Notes: generated by a model not told the origin, from the letters alone. A stretch of DNA of 64,000 bases from Fodinibacter sp963800505 (GCA_963800505.1 CAWDBL010000021.1:62001-126000), one strand, 5' to 3'. Shown: positions 16,745-25,926, numbered from the stretch's first letter. Translations and numbers: made by a program.

Positions 16745-18841
16745 GTGAGGGGTGTGGGTCCCGGCACCGTCCTCGGTGGCCGTTACACCGTTCGCCGGCG
16801 GCTCGAGCAGCTGTACGGCACCGAGCGCTGGTCGGCCGACGACATCACCCTCGGGCGCACGGTCTCCCTGCTCTGCATCCCCGCCGACGACCACCGCACC
16901 CCGGCCCTGCTCGATGCCGCCCGGCGGGCCGCCTCGGTCACGCACGGGGCGTTCGTGCGCATCCTCGACGTCGGCACCGACGAGGGCGTCTCCTTCGTCA
17001 TCGAGGAGGACCTCGGCGAGGCCCGTACGCTCGCCGAGCTGGTCGGCGACGGTGGGGTGCCCGGCGACGAGGTGCGCCGCATCACCGGTGAGGTGGCGGC
17101 TGCCCTGGAGTCGGCCGGGCACAGGGGCATGCACCACCTCGACCTCAAGCCCGACGACGTGCTGCGCACCCCCGACGGTGACGTGCGGCTGCGCGGCCTC
17201 GAGACCGCCGCCGTGCGCGCCGGCGAGGACGGCACCGAGGCCGAGGATGCCGCCAGGCGCGACGCCGTGGGCATCGTGGCCCTCACCTACGCCGGCCTCA
17301 CCGGCCTGTGGCCGCTCGGCGCGGGTGGCTGCGGCCTCGACCCGGCACCCCGGGTGCCCGGCGGCGTCGCCGCACCCTCCGAGATCGCCGCCGGCGTGCC
17401 GCGCGACCTCGACGCCATCTGCCGCCTCACGCTCAACGACGACCAGGGCCCCACCAGCCCCGGCGACTACGCCCGCCAGGTGGCGCCGTGGCCCTCCCGC
17501 CAGGTCCTCGGGCAGCCCGTCACCCGCACCAGCCCGGATGCCGGGAGGCCCGCCTCCCGCTCCGGCTCGGTCGCTCCACGTGCCTCCGACACCCTGGAGC
17601 AGCCGGTCGTCGTGGTCTCGCCGGCCGACGCGGCTCGGCCCGCCGAGCCAGGCCGCCGCCCGCTCAAGGGCGCGGCGACCGCAGCCGTCGTCGCGGGCGG
17701 TGCGGCCGCCGCAGCGGCGGCTGCCACGGCATCCGGCCGCACGGCATCCGGCACTGCAGGACCCGGAGCCCGGCCGGACGCTGCCGGAGCCTCCTCCGCG
17801 CCCAGCGATGACGAGGCCGACGCGACGACCCGGGTCAGCCCCGTGGCCGACCAGTCCCCGGCGTGGCTGAGCGCGGCGCCGGTGGCCTCCCCCGCCGCCG
17901 ACCCCGAGGCCGACGCTCCGACCCGCAGCATGGAGCCCGCCCGCCCCTCGCCCGACGCTTCCGACGCTTCCGACGGCGCGCACGGGTCGACCCGATCAGC
18001 CGGTGCCGCGGCCGCCGGTGCGGGCGCCGCCGTGGCCGGCGCGTTCGGCTCGGTCGGCGGGCGGGTCGGCCACCTGGCCCGGCGCGCCGTCGACAAGGTG
18101 TCCGAGCTGAGCCCCGACACCGCACCGCGCGGCGACTCCGGCGACCTCGAGGCGCCGGCCCCCCTGGTGCCCGCCGAGCCGCTCACCAAGGACGAGTCGA
18201 AGCTGGCCCTGGGCATCGTCGTGGCCTTCGTGGTGCTCGCCCTGGTCATCGGGGTCTGGGGCGTCTCACGCATCGGGTCGGGGAGCTCCGCCGGCCTGGG
18301 CGACATCGCGGCCCCGGCCACCCGCACGACCACGGTGGCTCCCTCCTCGGCGGCCCCGTCCGGGAGTCCGTCCGCCTCCCCCACCGGCACGGGCACCGGC
18401 GCACCGCCCGAGCCACTCGCCATCCTCAAGGTCGAGGCCTACGACCCCGAGGGCGACGGCGCCGAGAACAACAAGTCCACCCCCAAGATCTACGACGGCG
18501 ACAACAGCACCGGCTGGTTCTCCGAGAACTACCGCTCCGACACCTTCGGCGGCCTCAAGAAGGGGCTGGGCGTCATCGTCGACCTGGGCCCGAACAAGAA
18601 GCCGCAGACCGTCGAGCTCAACATCCCGAAACCCAGCGACGTCGAGGTCTACGTCGGGCCCGACAACCGCCTCGAGGGCGCCACCAAGATCGGCGAGAAG
18701 GCGGATGCCGACGGCACGGTGAAGTTCGACGTCCCCGCCGACGTGAGCGGCCAGTACATCGTCGTGTGGTTCACCAAGCTCAACGCCGATGACAACGGCA
18801 AGCGCCGTGCCTGGCTCGACGAGGTCGTCGTCACCGGCTGA
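16745..18841 (+). CDS. Membrane pseudokinase with extracellular discoidin-like domain
   Basis: 698 aa, GTG start preceded by GAGAGGAGCAGC. Residues 1-270 resemble a serine/threonine kinase, but the catalytic loop is HLDLKPDDVL and the DFG triad is absent (RLRGLE), so it is probably inactive. A long Ala/Ser/Pro-rich linker follows (about 275-475), one membrane helix (LGIVVAFVVLALVIGVWG), a short Ser/Thr stretch and a C-terminal domain of about 140 residues (AYDPEGDGAENNKSTPKIYD, NSTGWFSENY) typical of carbohydrate-binding discoidin-like folds. In mycobacteria this is the C-terminal half of MviN (Rv3910), which binds FhaA when phosphorylated, thereby restraining cell-wall synthesis. Confidence 0.85.
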   Translation: MRGVGPGTVLGGRYTVRRRLEQLYGTERWSADDITLGRTVSLLCIPADDHRTPALLDAARRAASVTHGAFVRILDVGTDEGVSFVIEEDLGEARTLAELVGDGGVPGDEVRRITGEVAAALESAGHRGMHHLDLKPDDVLRTPDGDVRLRGLETAAVRAGEDGTEAEDAARRDAVGIVALTYAGLTGLWPLGAGGCGLDPAPRVPGGVAAPSEIAAGVPRDLDAICRLTLNDDQGPTSPGDYARQVAPWPSRQVLGQPVTRTSPDAGRPASRSGSVAPRASDTLEQPVVVVSPADAARPAEPGRRPLKGAATAAVVAGGAAAAAAAATASGRTASGTAGPGARPDAAGASSAPSDDEADATTRVSPVADQSPAWLSAAPVASPAADPEADAPTRSMEPARPSPDASDASDGAHGSTRSAGAAAAGAGAAVAGAFGSVGGRVGHLARRAVDKVSELSPDTAPRGDSGDLEAPAPLVPAEPLTKDESKLALGIVVAFVVLALVIGVWGVSRIGSGSSAGLGDIAAPATRTTTVAPSSAAPSGSPSASPTGTGTGAPPEPLAILKVEAYDPEGDGAENNKSTPKIYDGDNSTGWFSENYRSDTFGGLKKGLGVIVDLGPNKKPQTVELNIPKPSDVEVYVGPDNRLEGATKIGEKADADGTVKFDVPADVSGQYIVVWFTKLNADDNGKRRAWLDEVVVTG

Positions 18842-18855
18842 CGCCGGACACCACG

Positions 18856-19479
18856 ATGCTCGACGACCTCACCGCCTTCACCGACCAGGAGCTGCTCCGG
18901 CGCCACGTCGATGGCGACGGCGGTGCCGCCTTCGGCGAGCTGTTCCGTCGCCACCGCGACCGGATGTACGCGGTGGCGCTGCGCACCACCTCCAACCGCG
19001 AGCTCGCCGCGGATGCCGTCCAGGACGCCTTCATCTCCGCGTTCCGCCGCGCCGACGCCTTCCGGGGCGAGGCTGCCGTGACCACGTGGCTGCACCGCAT
19101 CGTCGTCAACGCCTGCCTGGACCGGCTGCGCCGCGAGAAGACGACGGCCGTGCGCCGAGCGGGCGACCTCGGTGAGCTCGACCTGCCCGACCTGCACGAC
19201 CGGCACGCGTCGGTCGAGACCCGGCTCGACGTGCGTGAGGCGCTCGCCCGGCTGCCCGAGGGGCAACGGCTGGCGCTGGTGCTGGTCGACATGCACGGGC
19301 TGCCGGTCGCCGAGGCGGCCCAGGTGCTCGGCGTCGCCGAGGGCACCGTGAAGTCGCGGTGCTTCCGCGGTCGCGAGGCGCTGGCCGAGATGCTCCGCGA
19401 GCGCGGCGACGAGCCGCCGGGGCACGATGCCGGCCCGGCAGCCGTTGCCGGACCGTCGGAACCGCGGGGGGCGCCATGA
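18856..19479 (+). CDS. sigM: ECF RNA polymerase sigma factor (SigM-like)
   Basis: 207 aa. Region 2 (AFGELFRRHRDRMYAVALRT, DAVQDAFISAFRRAD, WLHRIVVNACLDRLRR) and region 4 (LPEGQRLALVLVDMHGLPVA, EVLGVAEGTVKSR-like with AAQVLGVAEGTVKSRCFRGR) are complete, and regions 1 and 3 are absent as in ECF factors. Placed 14 bp after the pseudokinase, and before an anti-sigma candidate and trxB-trxA, exactly as sigM in mycobacteria and in Streptomyces relatives. The name SigM rests mainly on that synteny. Confidence 0.9.
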   Translation: MLDDLTAFTDQELLRRHVDGDGGAAFGELFRRHRDRMYAVALRTTSNRELAADAVQDAFISAFRRADAFRGEAAVTTWLHRIVVNACLDRLRREKTTAVRRAGDLGELDLPDLHDRHASVETRLDVREALARLPEGQRLALVLVDMHGLPVAEAAQVLGVAEGTVKSRCFRGREALAEMLRERGDEPPGHDAGPAAVAGPSEPRGAP

Positions 19480-19561
19480 CGTCCCACCCTTGGCCCGGCC
19501 CCTGTGACCGGCACCATCCCACCCCATCCGCACCGCCCGAGGGCACGTCCCGGAGGACCTC

Positions 19562-20371
19562 GTGAGCCAGCAGCACGACGACACCGCACCCGTCGAGCAC
19601 GACCCGACGGGCATGCGCGCTCTCCTGGCGAGCCTGCCGGAGCCCGGCCCCATGCCCGACGACCTGGTGGCCCGGATCAGCGCGGCCCTGGCGGTCGAGG
19701 CGCAGCGCGGCGACGGCATCGACCGGCTGTGGACCCTGCACGGCGCCGACGACGCGTCCCAGCCGGTCGGCGGGCGTGACGACTCGGGCACGGATGCCGG
19801 GGCGCAGGTCGTGCCGCTGCGTCGCCGGCTCGGGCTGCGCCACCTGGCGGTCGCGGCGGCCGTGGTGGGGGTGCTCGGCCTGGGCGGCTTCCTCGTGAAG
19901 TCGCTGCCCGGTGACGTGATGGCCGCGTTCGGCACGACCACCGGGTCCAGCGACTCCGCCGCGGCCGCCGAGGACTCCGGGGCCGCCATCGACGGCAAGC
20001 TGGCCCTGGTCGCTCCCCCGGCCGGGTCCGGCGACGTGGTCGTCGTGATGTCCGGGGCCGACCACGCCGCCGACCGGCTCGACGTCACTGCCCGCCAGCT
20101 CGACGACGGCACGCTCGACCCGATCGCCAACCTCACGGCCGAGTCGCCCGCGCTCGGCCCGATCGCGACGCCGATCGGGGCCCGCGCCTGCGCCACCGCG
20201 CTCGGCATCCCCGCCGATGCCGGCATCCTCGTCGACGTCTCCGAGGTCGACGGCGCCTCCGCTGCGGTCCTGGTGGTGCACTCCGTCGCGGGACGCTCCG
20301 CCTGGGCGGTCGACCGCTCCTGCACCACCGGCAACACCGGCCTCATCCGTGGCCCGGTGCCACTCCGCTGA
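19562..20371 (+). CDS. Putative anti-sigma factor of SigM
   Basis: 269 aa from GTG 19562. A soluble N-terminal part of about 85 residues (PDDLVARISAALAVEAQ), one membrane helix around residues 95-115 (LAVAAAVVGVLGLGGFLVKS) and an extracellular domain (VVVMSGADHAADRLD, GARACATALGIPADA, ending DRSCTTGNTGLIR). This single-pass layout directly behind an ECF factor is that of an anti-sigma factor such as mycobacterial RsmA. No ZAS zinc motif (HxxxCxxC) is seen, so binding to SigM is inferred from position and topology. Confidence 0.75.
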   Translation: MSQQHDDTAPVEHDPTGMRALLASLPEPGPMPDDLVARISAALAVEAQRGDGIDRLWTLHGADDASQPVGGRDDSGTDAGAQVVPLRRRLGLRHLAVAAAVVGVLGLGGFLVKSLPGDVMAAFGTTTGSSDSAAAAEDSGAAIDGKLALVAPPAGSGDVVVVMSGADHAADRLDVTARQLDDGTLDPIANLTAESPALGPIATPIGARACATALGIPADAGILVDVSEVDGASAAVLVVHSVAGRSAWAVDRSCTTGNTGLIRGPVPLR

Positions 20372-20422
20372 GCCCATCTGTCGCTCCCGACCCGGTCCCG
20401 ACCGGCGGGGCGCGTCTCGCCG

Positions 20423-20449
20423 GGGAATCCCACGGCCGTAGGATCGGTT
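20423..20449 (+). promoter_or_regulatory. sigmaR/SigH-type promoter of trxB-trxA
   Basis: GGGAAT (20423-20428) and GTT (20447-20449) are separated by exactly 18 bases, the published consensus of the actinobacterial thiol-oxidative-stress sigma factors (SigR in Streptomyces, SigH in Mycobacterium). It lies 60 bp before the trxB start. Thioredoxin genes are textbook members of that regulon. Confidence 0.75.
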
Positions 20450-20508
20450 TCCCAGAGGCACTGCATCTAGCGGTTGCTCCCAGCGATCACCACAAGGGGA
20501 TGTGTCCT

Positions 20509-21438
20509 GTGACCAGCAAGGTCCGAAACGTCATCATCATCGGCTCCGGCCCGGCCGGGTGGACGGCTGCCGTCTACGCGGCGCGCGCCAACCTCGAGCC
20601 GTTGATCTTCGAGGGCGCGGTCACCGCCGGTGGGGCACTGATGAACACCACCGAGGTCGAGAACTTCCCGGGCTTCCGCGACGGCATCATGGGCCCGGAC
20701 CTCATGGAGAACATGCGCGCCCAGGCCGAGCGCTTCGGGGCCGAGATCATCACCGACGACGTGCAGTCGGTGCGCCTCGAGGACGAGATCAAGGTGGTCA
20801 CCGACGCCGAGGGCGTCGAGCACCGAGCCCGGGCCGTCATCCTGGCCATGGGCTCGGCCTACCGCGAGCTCGGCCTGCCCGACGAGAAGCGGCTGTCCGG
20901 TCACGGTGTGTCGTGGTGTGCCACCTGCGACGGGTTCTTCTTCCGCGAGCAGGACATCGCCGTGGTCGGCGGGGGCGACTCCGCGGTCGAGGAGGCCACC
21001 TTCCTCACCAAGTTCGCCCGCACCGTCACGATCGTGCACCGCCGCGACGAGCTGCGGGCGTCGGCGATCATGGCCGAGCGCGCCCACGCCAACCCGAAGA
21101 TCCGCTTCGCCTGGAACAGCGCGGTCGACGCCATCCACGGCGAGGACAAGCTGTCCGGCGTCACGCTGCGCGACACGGTCACCGGCGAGACCCGCGAGCT
21201 GCCCGTCACGGGCCTGTTCGTGGCCATCGGCCACGACCCGCGCAACGAGCTGGTCAAGGGCGTCGTCGAGCTCGATGCCGAGGGCTACGTGCTCGTCGAG
21301 GGGCGCAGCACCCGCACCAACGTGCCCGGCGTCTTCGCCAGTGGCGACCTCGTCGACCACACCTACCGCCAGGCGATCACCGCGGCCGGCTCCGGCTGCG
21401 CCGCGGCGCTCGACGCCGAACGGTTCCTCGCCCACTGA
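20509..21438 (+). CDS. trxB: Thioredoxin reductase
   Basis: NADPH:thioredoxin oxidoreductase (FAD). 309 aa from GTG 20509, with AAGGGG nine bases before; the ATG at 20500 abuts that site and is less likely. FAD motif IIGSGPAGWTAAVYAAR, redox-active WCATCDGFF, NADPH motif VVGGGDSAVEEA, and the C-terminal GVFASGDLVDHTYRQAITAA are all in order. Follows the sigmaR-type promoter and precedes trxA by 89 bp, so both are likely induced by disulfide stress. Confidence 0.97.
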   Translation: MTSKVRNVIIIGSGPAGWTAAVYAARANLEPLIFEGAVTAGGALMNTTEVENFPGFRDGIMGPDLMENMRAQAERFGAEIITDDVQSVRLEDEIKVVTDAEGVEHRARAVILAMGSAYRELGLPDEKRLSGHGVSWCATCDGFFFREQDIAVVGGGDSAVEEATFLTKFARTVTIVHRRDELRASAIMAERAHANPKIRFAWNSAVDAIHGEDKLSGVTLRDTVTGETRELPVTGLFVAIGHDPRNELVKGVVELDAEGYVLVEGRSTRTNVPGVFASGDLVDHTYRQAITAAGSGCAAALDAERFLAH

Positions 21439-21527
21439 CCACCCCCGGTCCTGTCGGAGCAGTGCGGCAGGATCGACCCCGAGACCCCCGCCCCGACCGC
21501 ACCACCCCTTTCGAAAGGACCCCCACC

Positions 21528-21851
21528 ATGGGAGCCGTCAGCAAGACCACCGACGCCAGCTTCGAGGCCGACGTCCTCAAGAGCGACAAGCCCGTGCTGG
21601 TCGACTTCTGGGCCGAGTGGTGCGGCCCGTGCCGCGCCGTCGCCCCGATCCTCGACGAGATCGCCCGCGACCACGACGAGGTCACCATCGTCAAGCTCAA
21701 CACCGACGAGAACCCGGCGATCACCGGCAAGCTCGGCATCACCAGCATCCCGACGATGCACGTCTACCAGAACGGCGAGATCGTCAAGACGATCATCGGC
21801 GCGCTGCCCAAGCCCAAGCTGCTCCGCGAGCTCGAGCCCTTCCTCGGCTGA
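21528..21851 (+). CDS. trxA: Thioredoxin
   Basis: 107-aa dithiol-disulfide reductase. Active site WAEWCGPCRAVAP and the cis-proline loop TSIPTMHVYQNG are intact; the LVDFWAEW and VKLNTDENP strands are typical. ATG at 21528 follows a GAAAGGACCC site. Downstream of trxB; ends at a hairpin (21869-21909). In mycobacteria the amidase cwlM follows, but no such gene is present here. Confidence 0.97.
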   Translation: MGAVSKTTDASFEADVLKSDKPVLVDFWAEWCGPCRAVAPILDEIARDHDEVTIVKLNTDENPAITGKLGITSIPTMHVYQNGEIVKTIIGALPKPKLLRELEPFLG

Positions 21852-21868
21852 GCTCCGCCACCGCGCAG

Positions 21869-21909
21869 GAGGCGCGGAACCCGTTGTGCTGCAACGGGTT
21901 CCGCGCCTC
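21869..21909 (+). terminator. Hairpin terminator after trxA
   Basis: A perfect 18-bp inverted repeat (GAGGCGCGGAACCCGTTG and complement) around a 5-base loop, followed by TTGCC. Located 18 bp after the trxA stop. Confidence 0.87.
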
Positions 21910-21946
21910 TTGCCATGCTGATTGGGTTCGGTGAACATACCGTCGC

Positions 21947-22030
21947 GGAATCGACCAATAGGTCACACCGAGGACAGCAGCCCGTCCCGAAATCGACCAA
22001 TAGGTCACACCGAGGACAGCAGCCCGTCCC
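21947..22030. repeat. Two tandem 42-bp repeats carrying a dispersed 19-mer
   Basis: AATCGACCAATAGGTCACA begins both copies (21949 and 21991) and each continues CCGAGGACAGCAGCCCGTCC. The 19 bases GGAATCGACCAATAGGTCA (21947-21965) recur exactly at 54183-54201. The tract fills the trxA-parB gap, where cwlM usually lies. Function unknown; not coding. Confidence 0.75.
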
Positions 22031-22108
22031 CAAGTCAACTCCCCATGTGCTGTGCGGCCGGCCGGCCTTCCGGCTCGTGGCTCGTCAGCCGTCTGGCTCG
22101 TCGCCGGG

Positions 22109-23161
22109 TCAGTCCTCGGCGCGCTCGCGCAGGTGCATGGCGTCCAGGATCCGGTTGAGGTCCTCGACGGAGGCGAACTCGACCGTGAGCCGGCCCTTGC
22201 GCTGCCCGAGCGCGATCCGTACCCGGGTCTCGAGGCGGTCGGACAGGTCGGCGGCGAGGTCGTCGAGCTGCGGCCGGCGAGTGCCGGGCCGCGGGGCACG
22301 CCGGGCGGCCGGCGCCTCGTCGCCGCCCAGGGTGACGAGCTCCTCGACGGTACGCACCGACAGGCCCTCGGCCACGATCCGCTGGGCCATCCGCTCCATC
22401 GCCGCGGCGTCGGGCAGGCCGAGCAGGGCGCGGGCGTGGCCTGCGCTGAGCACCCCGGCGGCCACCCGCCGCTGCACGAGCGGCGGCAGCTTGAGCAGGC
22501 GCAGCGTGTTCGAGATCTGCGGGCGCGAGCGGTGGATGCGGCGGGCGAGCTCCTCCTGGGTGCAGCCGAAGTCGTCGAGCAGCTGCTGGTAGGCGGCGGC
22601 CTCCTCGAGCGCGTTGAGCTGGCTGCGGTGGAGGTTCTCCAGCAGCGCGTCGCGCAGGAGGTCGTCCTCCTCGGTCGCCTTGATGATGGCGGGGACGACG
22701 TCCTTGCCGGCGGCCCGCGACGCACGCCAGCGCCGCTCGCCCATGATCAGCTCGTAGCGCACCTCGCCGTCCTGCGTGCCCGGCGGCACCCGGCGCACGA
22801 CGACCGGCTGCAGCACGCCGATCTCCTGGATCGAGTGCACGAGCTCCTCGAGCTCGTCCTCGTCGAAGACGGTGCGTGGCTGGCGCGGGTTCGGCCGGAT
22901 CTGGTCGAGCGGGATCTCGGCGAACTCCGCCCCGGGCACCGGCTGGAGACCGCTGTCCGAGTCGGTGACACCGGCATCCGCAGCAGGGCTCTGACCTGCG
23001 TCTTCACCAAAATCCGGCACCTCGGTGGGCGCTGGCGCGTCTGCCGTGGCCGGCCGGTCCTGGTCGCGGAAGAACACGTCGACCGGTCGGTCGGCCGTCG
23101 CCGTCCCGCTCGGGATGAGGGCGCCCAGGCCACGGCCCAGGGCACGACGCTTCTCGCTCAT
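22109..23161 (-). CDS. parB: Chromosome partition protein ParB
   Basis: CTP-dependent DNA clamp that loads at parS sites and organises the origin. 350 aa: an N-terminal ParA-interacting start (RRALGRGLGALIPSG), a disordered Ala/Asp-rich linker, the CTP-binding domain (LEELVHSIQEIGVLQPVVV, GERRWRAS, ENLHRSQLNALEEA), the helix-turn-helix (TQEELARRIHRSRPQISNTL) and a C-terminal dimer domain. Overlaps parA by four bases (ATGA). Five parS sites lie upstream of it between 24442 and 26865. Confidence 0.96.
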   Translation of the reverse strand: MSEKRRALGRGLGALIPSGTATADRPVDVFFRDQDRPATADAPAPTEVPDFGEDAGQSPAADAGVTDSDSGLQPVPGAEFAEIPLDQIRPNPRQPRTVFDEDELEELVHSIQEIGVLQPVVVRRVPPGTQDGEVRYELIMGERRWRASRAAGKDVVPAIIKATEEDDLLRDALLENLHRSQLNALEEAAAYQQLLDDFGCTQEELARRIHRSRPQISNTLRLLKLPPLVQRRVAAGVLSAGHARALLGLPDAAAMERMAQRIVAEGLSVRTVEELVTLGGDEAPAARRAPRPGTRRPQLDDLAADLSDRLETRVRIALGQRKGRLTVEFASVEDLNRILDAMHLRERAED

Positions 23162-24567
23162 GCGGACTCCTTCGAGGTCGGCGACGTGGCGGCGCCCCGC
23201 TCGGCGAGCTCGACGGCCGCCTCGAGGTAGGACAGCGCACCGCTGCTGTTGGGGTCGTAGGTCATCACGGTCTGGCCGTGGCTCGGAGCCTCCGAGATGC
23301 GCACCGAGCGCGGCACGCTGGCCCGCAGGGTCTGGTCGGGGAAGTGCTCACGCACCTCGTCGGCGACCTGGGCGGACAGCCGGGTGCGGCCGTCGTACAT
23401 GGTCAGCAGGATCGTCGACACGTGCAGCGTGGGGTTGAGGTGGCTGCGGATGAGCTCGATGTTCTTCAGTAGTTGCGAGAGCCCCTCGAGTGCGTAGTAC
23501 TCGCACTGGATGGGGATGAACACCTCGGTGGCGGCCACGAAGGCGTTCACGGTGAGCAGCCCCAGGCTGGGCGGGCAGTCGATGAGCACGTAGTCGAGGC
23601 GCTGCCCCACCGCCTCGCAGTGGTCGACGTAGGCCGAGACCGCGCGCTGCAGTCGGGTCTCGCGCGCCACCAGGGACACCAGCTCGATCTCGGCGCCGGC
23701 CAGGTCGATGGTCGCCGGAACGCAGAACAGGCCCGGCACGTCCGGGCACTCCTGCAGGATCCCAGCCACCGGCTGGCCCTCGACCAGCACGTCGTAGACG
23801 CTCGGCACCTCGGCGTGGTGCTCGATGCCCAGGGCCGTGCTGGCGTTGCCCTGGGGGTCGAGGTCGATGACGAGCACGGTGCTGCCGGCCTGGGCCAGCG
23901 CGGCCGCGATGTTCACCGTGGTCGTCGTCTTGCCGACGCCGCCCTTCTGGTTCGCCACCGTCATTACCCGGGTGTGCGCCGGCCGCGGCACGGTGCGCCC
24001 GCTGAGCGTGATCCGCTTGCGCGCATCGGCGGCGACGGCCGCAGCGAGCGGTGTCCCGCCGTCCGCGCCCGGCATGGCTGCGGCGATCTGCGCGCGCACC
24101 TCGGTGTCGTCGGGGGCGGGGACGTCCATCCGGTCCTCTCGGGTGCCAGCGGATGCCGGCGGCGACGACGTGCTCTGCCCCGAGGAGTCCGGGGGTTGGG
24201 CCGGCGCGACGGTCTCGGCCCCAGCGGTGTCCTCGCCCGTTGTGGCGGACGCGACCGGGGCGGTCGGCTCAGTCGACACCGTGGGCTTGGCGGAAGCGCC
24301 CGCGTCGACGCCCTCCACCGGCGTCCCCGGGTCGACGCGCTCAGTGGGTTCGGTCGGCTCGATGGTGTCAGTGGGTTCAGAAACCGCCACGTCCGGCGCC
24401 GACGCCGTGCTGGCGTCGCCAGTCGGCGGTGTGGGAGCAGATGTTTCACGTGAAACACGGTCTGGGGCCGGCCATCCCAAGGGAGTCGTCGGGACACCGG
24501 TCAGCCGCGGGAACCCGAGGCCGGGAGCGGCCGTGCGGGCAGTGGCGACGTCGATCGTTGAGGTCAC
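23158..24567 (-). CDS. parA: Chromosome partition ATPase ParA (Soj)
   Basis: Walker-type ATPase that moves ParB-parS complexes. 469 aa with GTG start at 24567 and a GAAGGTGA site upstream. The ATPase core starts near residue 205 (VANQKGGVGKTTTTVNIAAA; DYVLIDCPPSLGLLTVNA; CEYYALEGLSQL). The first about 200 residues are a low-complexity Pro/Thr/Glu-rich extension, much longer than usual, whose DNA contains a parS site (24442-24457, read as RVSRETS). Whether the extension is fully translated is uncertain; internal starts such as ATG near 24128 (MDVPAPDDTE) are possible. Confidence 0.94.
   Translation of the reverse strand: MTSTIDVATARTAAPGLGFPRLTGVPTTPLGWPAPDRVSRETSAPTPPTGDASTASAPDVAVSEPTDTIEPTEPTERVDPGTPVEGVDAGASAKPTVSTEPTAPVASATTGEDTAGAETVAPAQPPDSSGQSTSSPPASAGTREDRMDVPAPDDTEVRAQIAAAMPGADGGTPLAAAVAADARKRITLSGRTVPRPAHTRVMTVANQKGGVGKTTTTVNIAAALAQAGSTVLVIDLDPQGNASTALGIEHHAEVPSVYDVLVEGQPVAGILQECPDVPGLFCVPATIDLAGAEIELVSLVARETRLQRAVSAYVDHCEAVGQRLDYVLIDCPPSLGLLTVNAFVAATEVFIPIQCEYYALEGLSQLLKNIELIRSHLNPTLHVSTILLTMYDGRTRLSAQVADEVREHFPDQTLRASVPRSVRISEAPSHGQTVMTYDPNSSGALSYLEAAVELAERGAATSPTSKESA
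24442..24457. other. parS site 1
   Basis: Perfect 16-bp palindrome TGTTTCACGTGAAACA, the universal bacterial parS. It lies inside the 5' end of parA. Confidence 0.95.
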
Positions 24568-24904
24568 GCGATCACCTTCATCGGGGGGTGGGGCGGAGCC
24601 AATCCAACCTCACGGGGCATCAACACGCCAAAGCGCCACAGCGCGCTGTGGACGACCAGTCGACGAGCGGCAGGTTGTGGACGATTTGGCCCCGTTCAGA
24701 GGACTTCATGAGCACGTCGATCGCTGATCCGCTGCCCACGAACCACCCGGCCACCTCGTCTCGACCCCCGTTCGAGCCCCGCCAGAACGGTCGGCGAGAC
24801 GGGCAATGTTCTGCGCCCGCCCGGGTCTGGATGAGGCCGCCTTGTGGCGAGGGCACCAAGAGACCTCTGGAGGGCCCATCGGCTCCGACAGAACCTCGTC
24901 GCGA

Positions 24905-24920
24905 TGTTTCACGTGAAACG
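24905..24920. other. parS site 2
   Basis: TGTTTCACGTGAAACG, differing from the consensus only at the last base. Confidence 0.92.
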
Positions 24921-25495
24921 GCGGGTGCAACTCCCTCTGGGCACACATTGCCGAGGTCGCCAGCGGCGCGTCGCACGCTCCCCGGTCGCGTGTAGAGCAA
25001 GTCGAGCCTCCAGGACTAGTACCTGCTCGGGCGAAGCGACCGGAGTTCGACGGCGAATCCATCAGGATTGGGCGTGCACGGCAACGCCTTTACCCCTGAC
25101 CCGTGATGAGCAGGGTGGACGCCCGTGAGGAGCGGTTCGCGCGCTCCCAGGCAACAGCGGCCGACCAGCTGAAGCCGGGAAGCCCCTGTGGACCCCGCCG
25201 CCTGACGCGTCGCACGGCTCCCCGGCCGCTTGGGAGCTCGACCGGTGGTGACTGACCTGCACCGGGCGCGGCATCGCGGACTCAGGGGCGGTCTCGAGGG
25301 CTGCAGACCTAAGGGTGATGCCCAGCCTGCCGAACCAGCCCTGGTCTCGAGCTGGCGACCTGGCGGTGGTTTCGCCGATGGGCACCATGTCTTGGCAGTC
25401 ACCGCCGTCGCTCTCGAGTGCGACCGCACGCACCGTGACGCACCCCCCACCCGAGCTCCCTTTCTCAGCCCTGCAAGGGGTGCGCTGATGCGCGA

Positions 25496-25511
25496 TGTTT
25501 CACGTGAAACA
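25496..25511. other. parS site 3
   Basis: Perfect TGTTTCACGTGAAACA. The palindrome extends to 24 bp (25492-25515), with GCGA and TCGC flanks. Confidence 0.95.
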
Positions 25512-25614
25512 TCGCGGCACCGGAGATCGATTGCCAAAGGGGCAGGCTGATCAACGACAGCGGCGTTGGCCCGACGGCCCGGCAGATGGAGGCGAGGGCT
25601 GTTGGGTTCGAAGA

Positions 25615-25630
25615 CGTTTCACGTGAAACA
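25615..25630. other. parS site 4
   Basis: CGTTTCACGTGAAACA, one mismatch at the first base. Confidence 0.92.
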
Positions 25631-25872
25631 TCCCCATGCAGCGCGTGTCCGTGCCGCCCGACAGCCCGCCGACGTGAACGAGCCGGCGAAAGCGCGGCGT
25701 AAGCACGCCCGAGGGAACCGCCGCGGCACCAACCCACGCGCGGGCCCACGGGCTCACGGGCTCAGGCCCGATTGCTTGGTGCAACCCGGGCGCCGAGCTC
25801 GTGGGCTCGCACGAGCCCGCTTCGCGGCAACCCGGGCTCGTGGGCTGGTACGACCCCGCCTCGCGGCAACCC

Positions 25873-25926
25873 GGGCTCGTGGGCTCGTGGGCTCGTGGGC
25901 TCGTGGGCTCGTGGGCTCGTGGGCTC
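25873..25926. repeat. 8-bp minisatellite (GGGCTCGT)
   Basis: Six perfect consecutive copies of GGGCTCGT, plus a partial seventh. Just upstream, larger units (gcttcgcggcaacccgggct at about 25820 and 25860) and hairpin-like GGGCTCGCACGAGCCC also occur. Non-coding. Confidence 0.85.

Noticed and set aside
24620..25537. Small genes on the minus strand upstream of parA
   Set aside because: Translation lacks motifs and crosses parS palindromes; no ribosome sites fit.
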